Source: Acrocarpospora phusangensis (GTDB taxonomy: Bacteria; Actinomycetota; Actinomycetes; Streptosporangiales; Streptosporangiaceae). Taken from it: DNA of 64,000 nt. Of this stretch, positions 1 to 10,285 are shown piece by piece. Below the pieces are notes generated by a model that had not been told where the DNA came from, searched no databases, and worked only from the letters and a program-made list of their open reading frames with translations. Both the position numbers and the translations under genes were made by a program. Location: positions 62,001 through 126,000 of the forward strand of contig NZ_BOOA01000008.1 of the NCBI RefSeq assembly GCF_016862995.1, given 5' to 3'. Numbering within the stretch: position 1 is the stretch's first letter; every line of letters begins with the position of its first letter.

Positions 1-1
1 A

Positions 2-820
<819 letters not shown>

Positions 821-1409
821 ATGCCCAATCCGCCGAAGGGCAGCCGGACCCGGCGGGACGCCCACTCCATCGCCGCCGCCATGGCGGCCATGAGCCGCAG
901 CCCTGCTTCCATCTCCGCCGTCAGGGTCGCCGGGACCAGCAGCCCCCGCGTCAGCGCCGTGTGGCATCTTCAACGCCACACGGCCCGGGACCAGCGCCTT
1001 TCGCGTCAGCGCCATGCGGCATCGGCTGCATCGCCGTGCCTGGTCCACCAGTCCCGCTGGCACCGTGCAGCACTCGTGGCCCCGCCACGGCCTGCGACCA
1101 GCACCCCCCGTGTCAGCGCCATGCGGCACCCGCTGCATGGCCACGCCCAGGACCAGCAGTCCCGCTGGCACCGTGCAGCACTCGTGGCCCCGCCACGGCC
1201 CGGGACTAACAGCCCCGCCGGGCGCCATGCTGCACCCGCAGGACCCCAGCACGTACCGACGCGGGATGGGATTCCAGGAGGGTGGCGGCGATCCGGTCCT
1301 CGGCGGTCTGCCCCCGGACCGTTGTGACGGGACACGCGACGTCGTGGCGGGCCAGACCGTCCTGGGCTCCGGCAGCACTCCTTGACGAGTGGCAGGCGGT
1401 GGGACGTGG
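821..1409. other. Gene-free stretch with degenerate repeats
   Basis: No convincing gene. The stretch between the monooxygenase and the ABC exporter is dominated by related repeat units (see repeat entry) and by short inverted repeats. Open frames here exist in several frames at once, as expected from GC-rich repeats, and none has a ribosome site or a recognisable domain. Confidence 0.5.
933..1253. repeat. Degenerate tandem repeat array, period about 107 bp
   Basis: Four related units start near 933, 987, 1093 and 1201. Each begins with a GGACCAGC-like block followed by GTCAGCGCCATGCGGCA or a variant. Units two and three are the longest (106 and 108 bp) and share an identical 44-nt block at 1049-1092 and 1157-1200. 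That block contains a CGTGGCCCCGCCACG inverted repeat. The first unit contains a perfect 10-bp stem (956-965 with 975-984). Confidence 0.6.
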
Positions 1410-3248
1410 CTACCGGGTTGGTATCGGGTCGGTGGTGGTGGGGACGAAGCCGGTGCCGGCGCGGTAGTTGGGGGATTGGTGGCGGAAGTAGGTGTTGTAG
1501 ACCTGGCAGTAGCGGCCGCCACGGGCCAGGAGCGTGGTGTGGTCGCCCTCTTCGACGATCTGGCCGTGGTCCAGGACGATGATGCGGTCGACGTGTTCGA
1601 TGGTCGACAGCCGGTGGGCGATGACGATCGAGGTACGGCCCGCCAGGACCAGGTCGAGGCCTTCCTGGATCTGGGCCTCGGTCAGGGGGTCGACGCTGGC
1701 CGTGGCTTCGTCGAGGACCACGATGGCGGGGTCCTGGATGAGGAGGCGGGCGAGGGCGACGAGCTGGCGCTGGCCCATGGAGAGGGCGCGGCCGTGTTCG
1801 CCGACGTCGGTGTCCAGGCCGTGCGGGAGGGCGTCGAGCCAGTCGCCCCCGCCGACCGCCGCCGCCGCGGCGAGCACCTCGTCGTCACCGGCTTCCGGTC
1901 TCGGGTAGCGGATGTTGTCGGCGACGGTGCCGCTGAACAGGAACGGGACCTGGGGGACGGCGCCGATCTGCTTGCGGTACCCGGCGAGTTCCAGGGTGCG
2001 GATGTCGCGGTCGTCGATGAGCAGCCGCCCTTCCTGGAACTCGTAGAAGCGGGTGATCAGCTTGCTGAGGGTGGACTTGCCCGCGCCGGTGTGGCCGACG
2101 AGCGCCACCGTCTCGCCGGCTTCGATGGTGAGGTTGAAGCCTTGGAGCACCGGGTTGGCGGGGTTGTAGCCGAAGGTGACGTCCTGGAATTCGATGCGGC
2201 CCGCCAGTTTGCCGGGGGGTTCCGCGGCCGTCTGCACCACGCGCGGCGGGGCGTCGATCAGGGCGAAGACGCGTTCCGAGGCGGACAGGCCCTGCTGGAA
2301 CTGGGACCAGAAGGCGGCGATGGACGTCAGCGGGAACCAGAAGAGGGCGACCACCTGGAGGAAGAGGTACCAGTCGCCGGCGGACAGGCCGTCCGACAGG
2401 ACCGCCGTGCCGCCCAGCTGGACGAGCGCGACCGTGCCCAGGCCGGCCACCATGAAGAGCACGGGGAAGATGGCGGAGAAGACGAAGCCCTGCCGGAGCG
2501 TCACCTGGTAGCTCTGCCGGTTGATGGGCCGGAACTCGTCGTAGACCTGCTGCTCCTGGCGGAAGTTCTTGGCGATCGCGATGCCGCCCATGGTCTCCTG
2601 CAGGTTGGCGTTGACGCGGCTCAGCGAACGCTGCGCCCGGCGGGTGCTGGTTCTGGCGAGGCGGCGGAAGAGCAGCGCGAGGCCGATCACGACCGGTACC
2701 ACCAGCAGGGTCAGCAGGGCGAGCTGGATGCTGCGCAGGAACAGCAGGACCGTGACGAAACCCACCATGAGCACCTGGCTGATCAGGTCCATCGTCAGGG
2801 TGGAGACGGTGGCGAAGTCGTCGGTGTCGGAGGTGACCCGGCTGACGATCCGGCCCGACGGCGTCTCGTCGTAGAAGGAGAGGTCGCGTTCCAGCACGGC
2901 GTCGAAGGCGTCTTCACGCAGCTGGAGCACCACATCGCCGGTGACCCTCGCGCTGTACGCCTGCCGCACGTAGTTGAACACCCATCCGAGCGCCCCGGCC
3001 GCCAGAAGCGCCGCGGTGAGCTGCCAGCCCACGGTCGCGATCGTGCCGCCCTCGATCGCGTCCACGCCCCAGCTGGCCACCAGCGGCATGGCCGCCTGGC
3101 TCGTCGAGGACAGCACGATCATGACGGCCACCAGCGACATCGCGCCCAGTTTGGGCCGGAAGTAGGACACGATCCGCCGGAGCAGGGCCCGGTCGCTGTA
3201 CGTCCGGTCGTAGTCCTCGGCGTCGAGGCCGTCCATAAGAAAGCCCAT
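1410..3248 (-). CDS. ABC exporter subunit (TMD-NBD), catalytic Walker B partner
   Basis: A 612-residue half-transporter with six predicted membrane helices (about 35-320) and a C-terminal ATPase domain. Walker A GHTGAGKST is at 385-393 and Walker B IVVLDE at 509-514 with the catalytic Glu present. The signature is LSMGQ (489-493) instead of LSGGQ. The start codon overlaps the stop of the upstream gene (TGATG), so the two subunits are translationally coupled. The pair fits a heterodimeric multidrug or lipid exporter of the BmrCD/TM287-288 type with one degenerate ATP site. Substrate unknown; the neighbouring monooxygenase may hint at drug handling but that is inference. Confidence 0.9.
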   Translation of the reverse strand: MGFLMDGLDAEDYDRTYSDRALLRRIVSYFRPKLGAMSLVAVMIVLSSTSQAAMPLVASWGVDAIEGGTIATVGWQLTAALLAAGALGWVFNYVRQAYSARVTGDVVLQLREDAFDAVLERDLSFYDETPSGRIVSRVTSDTDDFATVSTLTMDLISQVLMVGFVTVLLFLRSIQLALLTLLVVPVVIGLALLFRRLARTSTRRAQRSLSRVNANLQETMGGIAIAKNFRQEQQVYDEFRPINRQSYQVTLRQGFVFSAIFPVLFMVAGLGTVALVQLGGTAVLSDGLSAGDWYLFLQVVALFWFPLTSIAAFWSQFQQGLSASERVFALIDAPPRVVQTAAEPPGKLAGRIEFQDVTFGYNPANPVLQGFNLTIEAGETVALVGHTGAGKSTLSKLITRFYEFQEGRLLIDDRDIRTLELAGYRKQIGAVPQVPFLFSGTVADNIRYPRPEAGDDEVLAAAAAVGGGDWLDALPHGLDTDVGEHGRALSMGQRQLVALARLLIQDPAIVVLDEATASVDPLTEAQIQEGLDLVLAGRTSIVIAHRLSTIEHVDRIIVLDHGQIVEEGDHTTLLARGGRYCQVYNTYFRHQSPNYRAGTGFVPTTTDPIPTR

Positions 3249-5110
3249 CAGCGTGCCTCCCCCTGCTCAGCCGCCAAGACCTCGACCCCGGCAACCCTCG
3301 GACCTGTGACCTCGCCTGGGCTCGTGCCATCGACGCCCGTGACCTCGTCGTAGTGCGCGAAGATGCGCCGGTAGAGGCGGCTGCGCGCGAGCAGTTCGTC
3401 GTGGGTGCCGTAATCCACCAGTTCGCCCCGCCTGAGCAGCAGGACCTTGTCCGCCCAGCGGATCTGCGACAGTCGATGAGTGATCATCAGCGTGGTACGC
3501 CCCTCCAGCACCCGGCCGATCGCCTGCTGGATCAGGTCCTCGGTCGCGGAGTCGATGGCGCTGGTCGAGTCGTCGAGCACGAGGATGGCCGGATCGGTCA
3601 GCAGCGCCCGCGCGATGGCCAGGCGCTGCCGCTGGCCGCCGGAGAGGGTGACGCCGCGCTCGCCGATGACCGTGTCGTAGCCGTCCTCGAGTTCGGCGAT
3701 GAACTCGGCGGCCTGGGCGTCCTCCGCCGCCCTGGCCACGGCCTCGTGGTCGGCCCGCTGGCCCTGGCTGAAGGCGATGTTCTCGGCCACGGAGCGGGAG
3801 AAGAGCACGATGTCCTGCTCGATGGTGGAGATCTGGGAGCGCAGCGAGTCGAGGTCCCAGTCGCGTACGTCGACGCCGTCCACGAGGATGCGGCCCGAGG
3901 TGACGTCGTAGATCCGGGGGACCAGCTTGGTCAGCGTGCTCTTGCCCGAACCGGTTTCGCCGACGATCGCCACCGTCTCGCCGGAGCGCACGGTGAAGGA
4001 GAGTTTGCGCAGGACTGGGTCGCCCTCGTCGTGGCCGAACGTCACGTCCTCGAAGACGATCTCCCCGCTGATCGGGGCGGCGTGGCCGTCCGGCCGCTGC
4101 TCCAGTTCGGTCTCGGTGTTGACGATGCTCAGGATGCGGCCGGCGGACACGATGCCGATCTGGAGCAGCGAGAAGGTGAAGATCGAGATCTGGGTGGGGA
4201 AGCCCAGCATGCCCATCAGGCCCATGAAGGCGACCAGTTCGCCGACCGTGATGCCGCCCGCGCCGTACAGGTAGATGGCGTGCCAGAGGGCCGCGGCCAT
4301 GGCGAAGGCGAACAGGAGGGTCGGCAGGTAGCGGGCCTGGACGAGGCCGTTGCGGACGAACGAGTCGCGGTAGAGCCGGGCCTGGGACCGGAAGCGCAGC
4401 CGCTCCTGACCCTCCTGCGCGGTGACCTTGATGACCTCGATGCCGCGCACTGCCTGGCTGAGCCCCGCGTTCAGGTCGCCGAACTGCTCGCGCATCCGGG
4501 TCGCCACCGGGTTGAGCTGCCGCATGTAGTGCCAGAGCGCGACGGCGAACACCACCACGAAGACGCCGGGCACGAGCAGGAGCCGCGGGTCGATGGCGGC
4601 GATGAAGAAGATGGGCACCAGGCCGGTGAGGCCGGAGTCGACGATCAGGTCGGCGCCCGGCGTGACCATGATGGACAGCTGCCGGATGTCGTTGGCGGCG
4701 CGGGCCATGAGATCGCCGACCCGCTGCCGGTTGTGGAAGGTCTGGCTCTTGCCGAGCAGGCTCACGTAGAGCTCGTCGCGGGCGTCCCGCTCCAGCCGTT
4801 TGGCCAGGACCTCGCTCGACATCCTGGCGACGAGGTCGAACCCGCCGCGGACCGTCACGATCGCCAGCAGCGCCAGCGTGATCAGCCCCAGCGCCGCCGC
4901 CGCGCCGTCCTTCCCGCCCAGCACGGCGTCGAACGCCATCCCGGTGAGCTGCGGCACCGCCGCGTTGAGCACCGTCATGACCAGCGACCCGCCCAGGAAC
5001 CCGGCCACGTACAGCGGATGACGGCGCAGATGCGACCAGAGCCAGCGCACCGGCCCGCGCCGGTCATAGCGCGGACCGGACACGGTGAACTCCGAGTTAC
5101 TGCTGCTCAC
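3248..5110 (-). CDS. ABC exporter subunit (TMD-NBD) with degenerate Walker B
   Basis: Partner half-transporter of 620 residues: N-terminal six-helix domain, then an ATPase domain with Walker A GETGSGKST, a canonical LSGGQ signature and Walker B ILVLDD, where the usual catalytic Glu is Asp. Asp here plus LSMGQ in the other subunit places both defects in the same composite ATP site, as in known heterodimeric exporters. I chose the GTG at 5110 because the longer frame (to 5275) runs through a promoter-like element (5154-5182) and a translated stretch without family similarity. No strong Shine-Dalgarno precedes it, so the start is uncertain. Confidence 0.85.
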   Translation of the reverse strand: MSSSNSEFTVSGPRYDRRGPVRWLWSHLRRHPLYVAGFLGGSLVMTVLNAAVPQLTGMAFDAVLGGKDGAAAALGLITLALLAIVTVRGGFDLVARMSSEVLAKRLERDARDELYVSLLGKSQTFHNRQRVGDLMARAANDIRQLSIMVTPGADLIVDSGLTGLVPIFFIAAIDPRLLLVPGVFVVVFAVALWHYMRQLNPVATRMREQFGDLNAGLSQAVRGIEVIKVTAQEGQERLRFRSQARLYRDSFVRNGLVQARYLPTLLFAFAMAAALWHAIYLYGAGGITVGELVAFMGLMGMLGFPTQISIFTFSLLQIGIVSAGRILSIVNTETELEQRPDGHAAPISGEIVFEDVTFGHDEGDPVLRKLSFTVRSGETVAIVGETGSGKSTLTKLVPRIYDVTSGRILVDGVDVRDWDLDSLRSQISTIEQDIVLFSRSVAENIAFSQGQRADHEAVARAAEDAQAAEFIAELEDGYDTVIGERGVTLSGGQRQRLAIARALLTDPAILVLDDSTSAIDSATEDLIQQAIGRVLEGRTTLMITHRLSQIRWADKVLLLRRGELVDYGTHDELLARSRLYRRIFAHYDEVTGVDGTSPGEVTGPRVAGVEVLAAEQGEAR

Positions 5111-5153
5111 GGCAAGGCCCCCCGCCCGAGTAGGGCTTACGTCGAACCCGCTT

Positions 5154-5182
5154 TCTATCACCGGGGTCCGACAATCCGCCAA
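5154..5182 (-). promoter_or_regulatory. Candidate promoter of the ABC exporter operon
   Basis: On the minus strand TTGGCG (5177-5182) and GATAGA (5154-5159) are separated by 17 nt, placing a transcript start about 37 nt before the GTG at 5110. Weak match to the -10 consensus. Confidence 0.35.
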
Positions 5183-5227
5183 CGAAATTTCCACGCGCCG
5201 CGCCTCCCCGCGAGACGCGGGAGCTGA

Positions 5228-5359
5228 CGCCGGCACCGGACCCACCACGATCGATATGGCGCGACGGTGCTCCACGTCGCCTCGGACTACGAGCGCATCG
5301 CCGCGGTGACCGGCCGGCCGATGCGCAGGCTCGCGACGACCGGCCCGGGGCCATCCTGA
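5228..5359 (+). pseudogene. Remnant of a VapC-like PIN-domain toxin (C-terminal end)
   Basis: The plus-strand frame ending at the TGA of 5357-5359 translates to a short segment with RYGATVLHVASDYERIAAV followed by TGRP. This matches the usual C-terminal pattern of PIN/VapC ribonucleases (GATVLHyDaDyeRIAaVTGqP). An in-frame stop lies at 5225-5227 and no N-terminal part is present, so this looks like a decayed toxin end rather than a gene. Comparison is from memory of the family. It lies in the roughly 400-nt gap between the ABC operon and the I36-like gene; the rest of that gap shows nothing else convincing. Confidence 0.5.
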
Positions 5360-5512
5360 TCCAGGACGGCCCCGGCGGCTTGGGTGTGGCCGCGATTTGT
5401 TCGGAGATCCGGGACGAAATGTCCCGAACGGGAGGTGATCAGGGCCTCGTGACGCCAGGACACCCCCACGAGATCGTTGATCTCGTCACTGTCCCCGCAC
5501 CCATGGAAGATC

Positions 5513-5920
5513 ATGAGAAGATCACTTCGAGCATTGCTGGCCGTGACCACGGCAGCGGTCACGCTCACCTCTGTCGCCGTGTCACCCGCCCAGGCAGACC
5601 CGTACGGCTCCCTCACGCTGTACTTCCACACCAATTTCCGCGGCGACTACCCCATGCGCTACTACGACACCAGAGCCACGCTGTGGAGTGGCGAGTCGGA
5701 CGAGGCCAGCTCCGTCCGGAACTCCTCCGACTACGCCTTCGTCCTCTTCGACGACACCCGCTTCGGCGATCGCGCCTTCTGCATCAGGCCGGACCATGAG
5801 GAGGACTGGCTGGGCAACCCGGCGCTGGGGTTCAACGACAAGATCTCGTCCATCAAGCGCATGCCCAACCACTACTGCCATGGGTACCCGGAGATCGGGA
5901 TCAGATACCGCTGGCCCTGA
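5513..5920 (+). CDS. Secreted peptidase-inhibitor I36-like / beta-gamma-crystallin-like protein
   Basis: A 135-residue exported protein. The ATG at 5513 has a GGAAG ribosome site just upstream and begins with a basic, hydrophobic signal peptide cut after AQA (about residue 28). The mature part is about 107 residues rich in aromatic and acidic residues, with two Cys (in AFCIRP and HYCHG) and the WSG...SSVRN...F pattern of the I36 family (Streptomyces metalloproteinase inhibitor SMI fold). Likely an extracellular inhibitor or calcium-binding crystallin-type domain. It stands alone between divergent and convergent neighbours and shares a hairpin terminator with the kinase gene. Confidence 0.7.
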   Translation: MRRSLRALLAVTTAAVTLTSVAVSPAQADPYGSLTLYFHTNFRGDYPMRYYDTRATLWSGESDEASSVRNSSDYAFVLFDDTRFGDRAFCIRPDHEEDWLGNPALGFNDKISSIKRMPNHYCHGYPEIGIRYRWP

Positions 5921-5950
5921 CCGGATGGCGCCGGTCCCATCGGCTCGAGA

Positions 5951-5976
5951 ACGGCGCCCGCCGAGGCGGGCGCCGT
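5951..5976. terminator. Bidirectional hairpin between convergent genes
   Basis: Perfect 11-bp stem ACGGCGCCCGC / GCGGGCGCCGT with a 4-nt loop, lying between the stop of the I36-like gene and the stop of the kinase gene. No long U tract, as usual for actinobacteria. Confidence 0.7.
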
Positions 5977-5990
5977 GATCTCTGAGTAGA

Positions 5991-7856
5991 TCAGTGCCAG
6001 AGGGTGATACGCGTACCCTGGGGGACCTGGCCCACGGGGTTCTGGGAGATGACCCGGCGGCCGCCGACGACCTCGCGGACGCGGACCTGGAAGCCCGCTG
6101 CCTGGAGCTCCTTGCGGGCGTCGTTGATGTCCTTGAAGCGGACGTCGGGGACGGTCACGAAGTCGGGCTGGGCGATGGACGGGTCGCGCTCCCAGGGCCA
6201 GAACGGCTGGTCCGGGCCCTTCGAGACGGTCATGCAGATCTTGGTGGTGGGTTCCATCTCGGCGCCGCCCGGGGGCTCCTGGGCGATGACCGTGCCGGGG
6301 GCGGTGTCATCGGTGACCTCGTTGACGCAGTCGGTCGGGTAGCCCTTTTCGGCCAGGAACTGCTGGGCCTGGTCGCGCATCATCCCGGTCACGTCGGGCG
6401 TGAGCAGCCCCACGCTGATGACCAGCACGACCGAGGAGCCCTTGCGTACGCGCTTGCCGACGACCGGGTCGGTGCGCACCGCGAGGCCGCGGTCGATCTT
6501 GTCGCTGGCGGTCTTGCGGACCCGGGACACGGTCAGCCCGGCCTCGGTGACCTTGAGGCGGGCGTCGGCCTCGCTGAGGTTCTCGACCTTCGGCACGACG
6601 GCCATCTCCGGCCCGGCCGAGGCGATGATGGTCAGGACCGAGCCCTTCTCGACCTCCTGGCCCCGGGCCGGCTGGGTCTCCAGCACGATGTCCTTGCCGA
6701 CCTTGCCGTCGAACCTGGCCTCGCCGATCTTGACCTGGAAGCCGAGCTTGCGGGCCTGCTCCTCGGCCAGTTTCACGTTCTGCTTCACCAGGTCCGGCAC
6801 CTTCAGGTACCGCTCCTGCGAGAAGTACCACCCGCTGAACGCGATCCCGGCCACCATCACCAGCGCGAGCGCGGCGATGAACCAGACCGGCCTGAGGTTC
6901 CGCTTGGCGCGCGGCCCGGCGTCGAACGAGGACGGGTCGAAGGCGGGCTGCACGGTGGTGTGCTGGGCCGGCCCCGGCAGGACGGGGGAGGTGTGCGGGC
7001 CGGTGGCGCGGGCCAGGCCGCGGTGCGCCTCCACGGCCGCGACCAGCATGGCGGCCGCGTCGGCGGGGCGCTGGTCGGGGTCCTTGGAGGTGGCGGAAAG
7101 GACCAGGGCGTCCAGCGCGGCGGGCGTCTCGGGCGCGAGCAGTGACGGCGCCGGCACACTGTCGTGCACATGCCGGTACGCCACCGACATGGGCGACTCG
7201 CCCTCGTACGGCTGGCGCCCGGTCAGCAGCTCGTACAGCACGATGCCGGCCGCGTACACGTCGGCCCGCACGTCCGCGACACCCGCGGTGACCTGCTCGG
7301 GCGACATGTACGCGATGGTGCCGATCATGATGCCGGACTTGGTCTGGTTGCTCGCCTCGATCGCGCGGGCCAGCCCGAAGTCGACGACCTTGACCCGGCC
7401 GTCGTCGGTCAGCAGCACGTTCTCGGGCTTGACGTCGCGGTGGATCAGCCCGGCCTGGTGGGCCGCGCCGAGCGCGGCCAGCACCGGGATCATGATCTCC
7501 AGGGCTTCCCTGGCGGGCACCCGCCCGCGGTCCCTGAGCACGTCGCGCAGCGTCTTGCCCGGGAAGTACTCCATCGACAGGTAGACGTGGTCCCCGTCGG
7601 TGCCCTGGTCGAAGACCTGCACCACGTTCGGGTGCGACAGGGACGCCACCGACTTCGCCTCGCCGATGAAGCGCCGCACGAACTGCGGGTCCTCGGCCAG
7701 GGATCGGTGCATCACCTTTACGGCCACCATGCGGTCGAGCCGGACGTCCAGAGCCAGGTAAACGGAGGCCATCCCGCCCCGGGCGATCCGGGACTCGACG
7801 CGGTAACGCCCGTCGAGCGTCTGCCCGAGGAGCGGGTCGGTTAGCGTCGTGTCCAC
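5991..7856 (-). CDS. PASTA-domain Ser/Thr protein kinase (PknL/PknB class)
   Basis: A 621-residue membrane kinase. The cytoplasmic catalytic domain (about 15-275) has the GxGxxxxV loop, VAVK Lys47, HRDVKPEN at 139-146 and DFG at 159-161, so it should be active. One membrane helix (about 326-348) leads to four extracellular PASTA repeats (about 352-621) that would sense peptidoglycan fragments or lipid II. The GTG start has no ribosome site; a -10 element ends six bases upstream, pointing to a leaderless mRNA. The neighbours (an Rv2175c-like protein, idsA, metF) match the mycobacterial PknL locus as I recall it, so it is probably the PknL orthologue and the Rv2175c-like protein a likely substrate. 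Confidence 0.93.
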   Translation of the reverse strand: MDTTLTDPLLGQTLDGRYRVESRIARGGMASVYLALDVRLDRMVAVKVMHRSLAEDPQFVRRFIGEAKSVASLSHPNVVQVFDQGTDGDHVYLSMEYFPGKTLRDVLRDRGRVPAREALEIMIPVLAALGAAHQAGLIHRDVKPENVLLTDDGRVKVVDFGLARAIEASNQTKSGIMIGTIAYMSPEQVTAGVADVRADVYAAGIVLYELLTGRQPYEGESPMSVAYRHVHDSVPAPSLLAPETPAALDALVLSATSKDPDQRPADAAAMLVAAVEAHRGLARATGPHTSPVLPGPAQHTTVQPAFDPSSFDAGPRAKRNLRPVWFIAALALVMVAGIAFSGWYFSQERYLKVPDLVKQNVKLAEEQARKLGFQVKIGEARFDGKVGKDIVLETQPARGQEVEKGSVLTIIASAGPEMAVVPKVENLSEADARLKVTEAGLTVSRVRKTASDKIDRGLAVRTDPVVGKRVRKGSSVVLVISVGLLTPDVTGMMRDQAQQFLAEKGYPTDCVNEVTDDTAPGTVIAQEPPGGAEMEPTTKICMTVSKGPDQPFWPWERDPSIAQPDFVTVPDVRFKDINDARKELQAAGFQVRVREVVGGRRVISQNPVGQVPQGTRITLWH

Positions 7857-7862
7857 GGGCAG

Positions 7863-7868
7863 AGTTTA
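7863..7868 (-). promoter_or_regulatory. -10 element for leaderless kinase mRNA
   Basis: TAAACT on the minus strand lies six bases before the GTG at 7856, with no Shine-Dalgarno between them. Confidence 0.55.
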
Positions 7869-7936
7869 CGGGTGATTTGCCACCCACAGAGCGTGGGAAT
7901 CCCAAACCGAGATGCTTAAAAAGCTTTACTGAGTCT

Positions 7937-8921
<985 letters not shown>

Positions 8922-8929
8922 CTGTTCCC

Positions 8930-10054
8930 TCAATCGAATCGGGACGGATCGCACGCGGCCAGGAGCGGCGGGGCCGCCGAGCCGGTCAGCATCGCGGCGA
9001 TCGCGTCGGCCGTCACGGGCGACAGCAGCACGCCCGCCCGGTGGTGCCCGGTCGCCACGTACACGCCCGGCAGGCCGGTGGGGCCGATCAGGGGCAGGTT
9101 GTCGGGCGTGCCGGGGCGGAAGCCGGCCCTGGTCTCGGCGAGCTCCAGTTCGGCGATGCCGGGCACCAGCTCGCGGGCGTCCCTGAGCAGCTGGTAGACC
9201 CCGCCGGCCGTGACCCGCGGGTCGAAGCCCTGCTCCTCCATGGTCGCGCCGAGGGTGATCTCGCCGTTCTCACGCGGCACCAGGTAGACGGGCACGCCGT
9301 GCACCCAGCCGCGTACGCACGCCGACAGGAAGCCGCGCGGGCCGTGCAGGCGCAGGATCTGGCCCTTGACCGGCCGGACCGGCAGCCCGGGCAGCAGCGC
9401 CGCCGACCGGGCCCCCGAGGCGACCACGATCTGCTCGGCCGGTACGGCGCCCGCCGCGAGCCGTACCAGACCGGACTGGACCTTCACCGCCGGTTCGGAC
9501 ACGAACGTGGCGCGCGCCCGCGCGAGGGCCGCGCACAGGGCGGGGGCGAGCAGCCGCGGGTCCACCCAGGCGTCGTCGCGGGCCAGCAGGCCGCCGCGGA
9601 CCGAGGGCGACAGCATGGGCTCGCGCTGGCGGCACTCGCGGCCGGTCAGCCGCTCCACCCGCAGGCCCAGCGTCTCCTCGAACCCCGCCAGGTCCTCCAG
9701 CTGGGCCAGGTCGTCGGCGTCGAAGGCGAGCTCCAGCGTGCCGTCGGTGCGGTAGTCCAGCGTGCGCCCGCTGGCCTCCTCCAGCTCGGTACGGAAGGAC
9801 GGCCACCGGGCCAGCGAGGCCAGCCCCAGCCGGAGCAGCGGCTCCTCGGTGAAGGTGGTCTCGCTGACGGGGGCCAGCATGCCCGCGGAGGCGTACGTCG
9901 CGCCACGCCCGGGATCCGGGTCGACGACCGCGACCCGCAGCCCTCTCAGCGCGGCCCGCCACGCGATGGACAGGCCCACCACGCCGGCGCCCACGACGGC
10001 CACGTCGAAAACGGAATTCGGAGTCGGGCTTTCCGAAATTGCGGATTCAGGCAC
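8930..10054 (-). CDS. thiO: Glycine oxidase ThiO
   Basis: A 374-residue FAD-dependent amine oxidase of the DAO family that makes dehydroglycine for thiazole formation. The N-terminal dinucleotide motif VVGAGVVGLSIAWR and the C-terminal GPTGLPGVYVATGHHRAG flavin-binding segment are clear. The frame can be read to an ATG at 10093, but those 13 codons fall in the conserved 3' part of the TPP riboswitch. The GTG at 10054 directly follows the riboswitch with an AAGGGAG site, so it is the likely start. Confidence 0.92.
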   Translation of the reverse strand: MPESAISESPTPNSVFDVAVVGAGVVGLSIAWRAALRGLRVAVVDPDPGRGATYASAGMLAPVSETTFTEEPLLRLGLASLARWPSFRTELEEASGRTLDYRTDGTLELAFDADDLAQLEDLAGFEETLGLRVERLTGRECRQREPMLSPSVRGGLLARDDAWVDPRLLAPALCAALARARATFVSEPAVKVQSGLVRLAAGAVPAEQIVVASGARSAALLPGLPVRPVKGQILRLHGPRGFLSACVRGWVHGVPVYLVPRENGEITLGATMEEQGFDPRVTAGGVYQLLRDARELVPGIAELELAETRAGFRPGTPDNLPLIGPTGLPGVYVATGHHRAGVLLSPVTADAIAAMLTGSAAPPLLAACDPSRFD

Positions 10055-10150
10055 CGCGCTCCCTTCGCCGGCATTACCCGGATCAGGTGTCATAGCGGTC
10101 GAGAACCTGGAGAGTTCTCCTCTCAGCCCGGTCAGCCGGACTCCCGCGCG
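10055..10150 (-). promoter_or_regulatory. TPP riboswitch (THI element) upstream of thiO-thiS-thiG
   Basis: The minus strand carries the conserved GGGCTGAGAGG block and, 3' of it, ACCTGATCCGGGTAATGCCGG, whose core matches the TPP aptamer. A five-base P1 helix can form between CGCGC (10146-10150) and GCGCG (10055-10059). The 3' P1 strand lies between the GGGAG ribosome site and the GTG start, so ligand binding should block translation initiation. Confidence 0.93.
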
Positions 10151-10162
10151 TCTTACGCCACC

Positions 10163-10168
10163 AGCCTA
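10163..10168 (-). promoter_or_regulatory. Candidate -10 of the thi operon
   Basis: TAGGCT on the minus strand places transcription start a few bases upstream of the TPP aptamer. No clear -35. Confidence 0.3.
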
Positions 10169-10273
10169 GTCGTGTTCGGCGCCGCAACGCACAACACGCA
10201 ATTCACATACTGTGCGCGCTACTTACCCAATTTGTTACCCAATCTCCATTGGCGAGTGCCCCGCTCCGCAATC

Positions 10274-10279
10274 TAAGGT
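10274..10279 (+). promoter_or_regulatory. -10 element for leaderless oxidoreductase mRNA
   Basis: TAAGGT six bases before the GTG at 10286; a TTGGCG hexamer lies 19 bases upstream. No Shine-Dalgarno. Confidence 0.55.
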
Positions 10280-10285
10280 CAGGGC

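Noticed and set aside
821-1327. Possible 168-codon gene after the monooxygenase
   Set aside because: Consists of the translated repeat array, repeats its own peptide, and has no ribosome site.
1389-5227. Two long plus-strand open frames (654 and 624 codons) opposite the ABC exporter genes
   Set aside because: They are antisense shadows: rich in Asp, Glu, Gly, Arg and Val with no domain, no ribosome site, and they follow the third-codon GC bias of the real genes on the other strand.
7900-7936. AAAGCTTT/TTAAAAAGC as terminator of thiG
   Set aside because: The stem is only 4 AT-rich pairs; too weak to call.
10055-10093. N-terminal extension of ThiO
   Set aside because: These bases are the conserved 3' part of the TPP aptamer and its P1 helix; a GTG with ribosome site follows directly.
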